From Fusibacter_D sp033549245 (GTDB lineage: Bacteria > Bacillota > Clostridia > Peptostreptococcales > Acidaminobacteraceae): a stretch of DNA of 14,834 nucleotides. The notes beneath the pieces were generated by a model, which was given only the letters and a program-made list of their open reading frames with translations, searched no databases and was not told the DNA's origin. This document shows positions 14,829 to 14,834 of the stretch, piece by piece. Positions within the stretch are counted from its first letter, which is position 1. Each line of letters begins with the position of its first letter. A program made the position numbers and the translations under genes. Location: the NCBI GenBank assembly GCA_033549245.1, contig JAWSUW010000092.1:1-14834 (forward strand), written 5' to 3'.

Positions 14829-14834
14829 AATGCC

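Overview
The window reads as a chromosomal segment of a low-to-moderate GC Gram-positive bacterium (Bacillota, most likely a clostridial lineage). The reasons are strong GGAGG-type ribosome binding sites, consensus sigma-A promoters, an intrinsic terminator behind most transcription units, a leucine T-box in front of leuS, a valine tRNA with an encoded CCA end, a long clostridial-type PRPP synthetase, and a YkuS-like protein. A genus cannot be fixed from the sequence alone. I see no transposase, phage gene, CRISPR array or other mobile element.

Layout. Bases 1-1494 (minus) hold the first 498 codons of leucyl-tRNA synthetase. It is preceded at 1524-1799 by its own promoter and a T-box riboswitch with a CUC (Leu) specifier. 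Bases 1806-2312 (minus) encode a small protein made of two tandem YkuS/UPF0180-like units. From a shared intergenic region with a repeated TATAGG motif, a plus-strand pair starts rightward: a flavin reductase-like FMN protein (2457-3035) and, 13 bp later, a receiver-like/PAS/PP2C-type phosphatase (3049-4491). The phosphatase runs tail-to-tail into a minus-strand PRPP synthetase (4483-5637), with a 9-bp coding overlap. Then, all on the minus strand, come a tRNA-Val(GAC) with promoter and terminator (5704-5868) and a very large gene (5924-14575). The latter is a cyclic beta-1,2-glucan synthase of the NdvB/ChvB/Cgs type, about 2883 residues, starting at TTG.

How the parts work together. The gene content is mostly housekeeping (leucine charging, PRPP supply, tRNA) plus one signalling pair and one envelope or periplasmic glucan polymerase. 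The genes do not form a single pathway. The glucan synthase appears complete: membrane segments, GT84 transferase with DxD, middle cyclization domain with both expected glutamates, and a C-terminal GH94 phosphorylase domain with its DWND motif. No NdvA/ChvA-type exporter is visible.

Most interesting part. The roughly 260 bp upstream of the glucan synthase (14576-14834) contain a near-consensus leftward promoter with an inverted repeat in its spacer, a 5'-end hairpin, and a strong intrinsic terminator between promoter and gene. Further upstream are another perfect inverted repeat and two 18-bp tandem operator-like repeats 25 bp apart. This suggests control by both a DNA-binding regulator and leader attenuation, or alternatively a short terminated RNA of about 80 nt. 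I found no convincing wholly new system; this control region is the best candidate for something undescribed.
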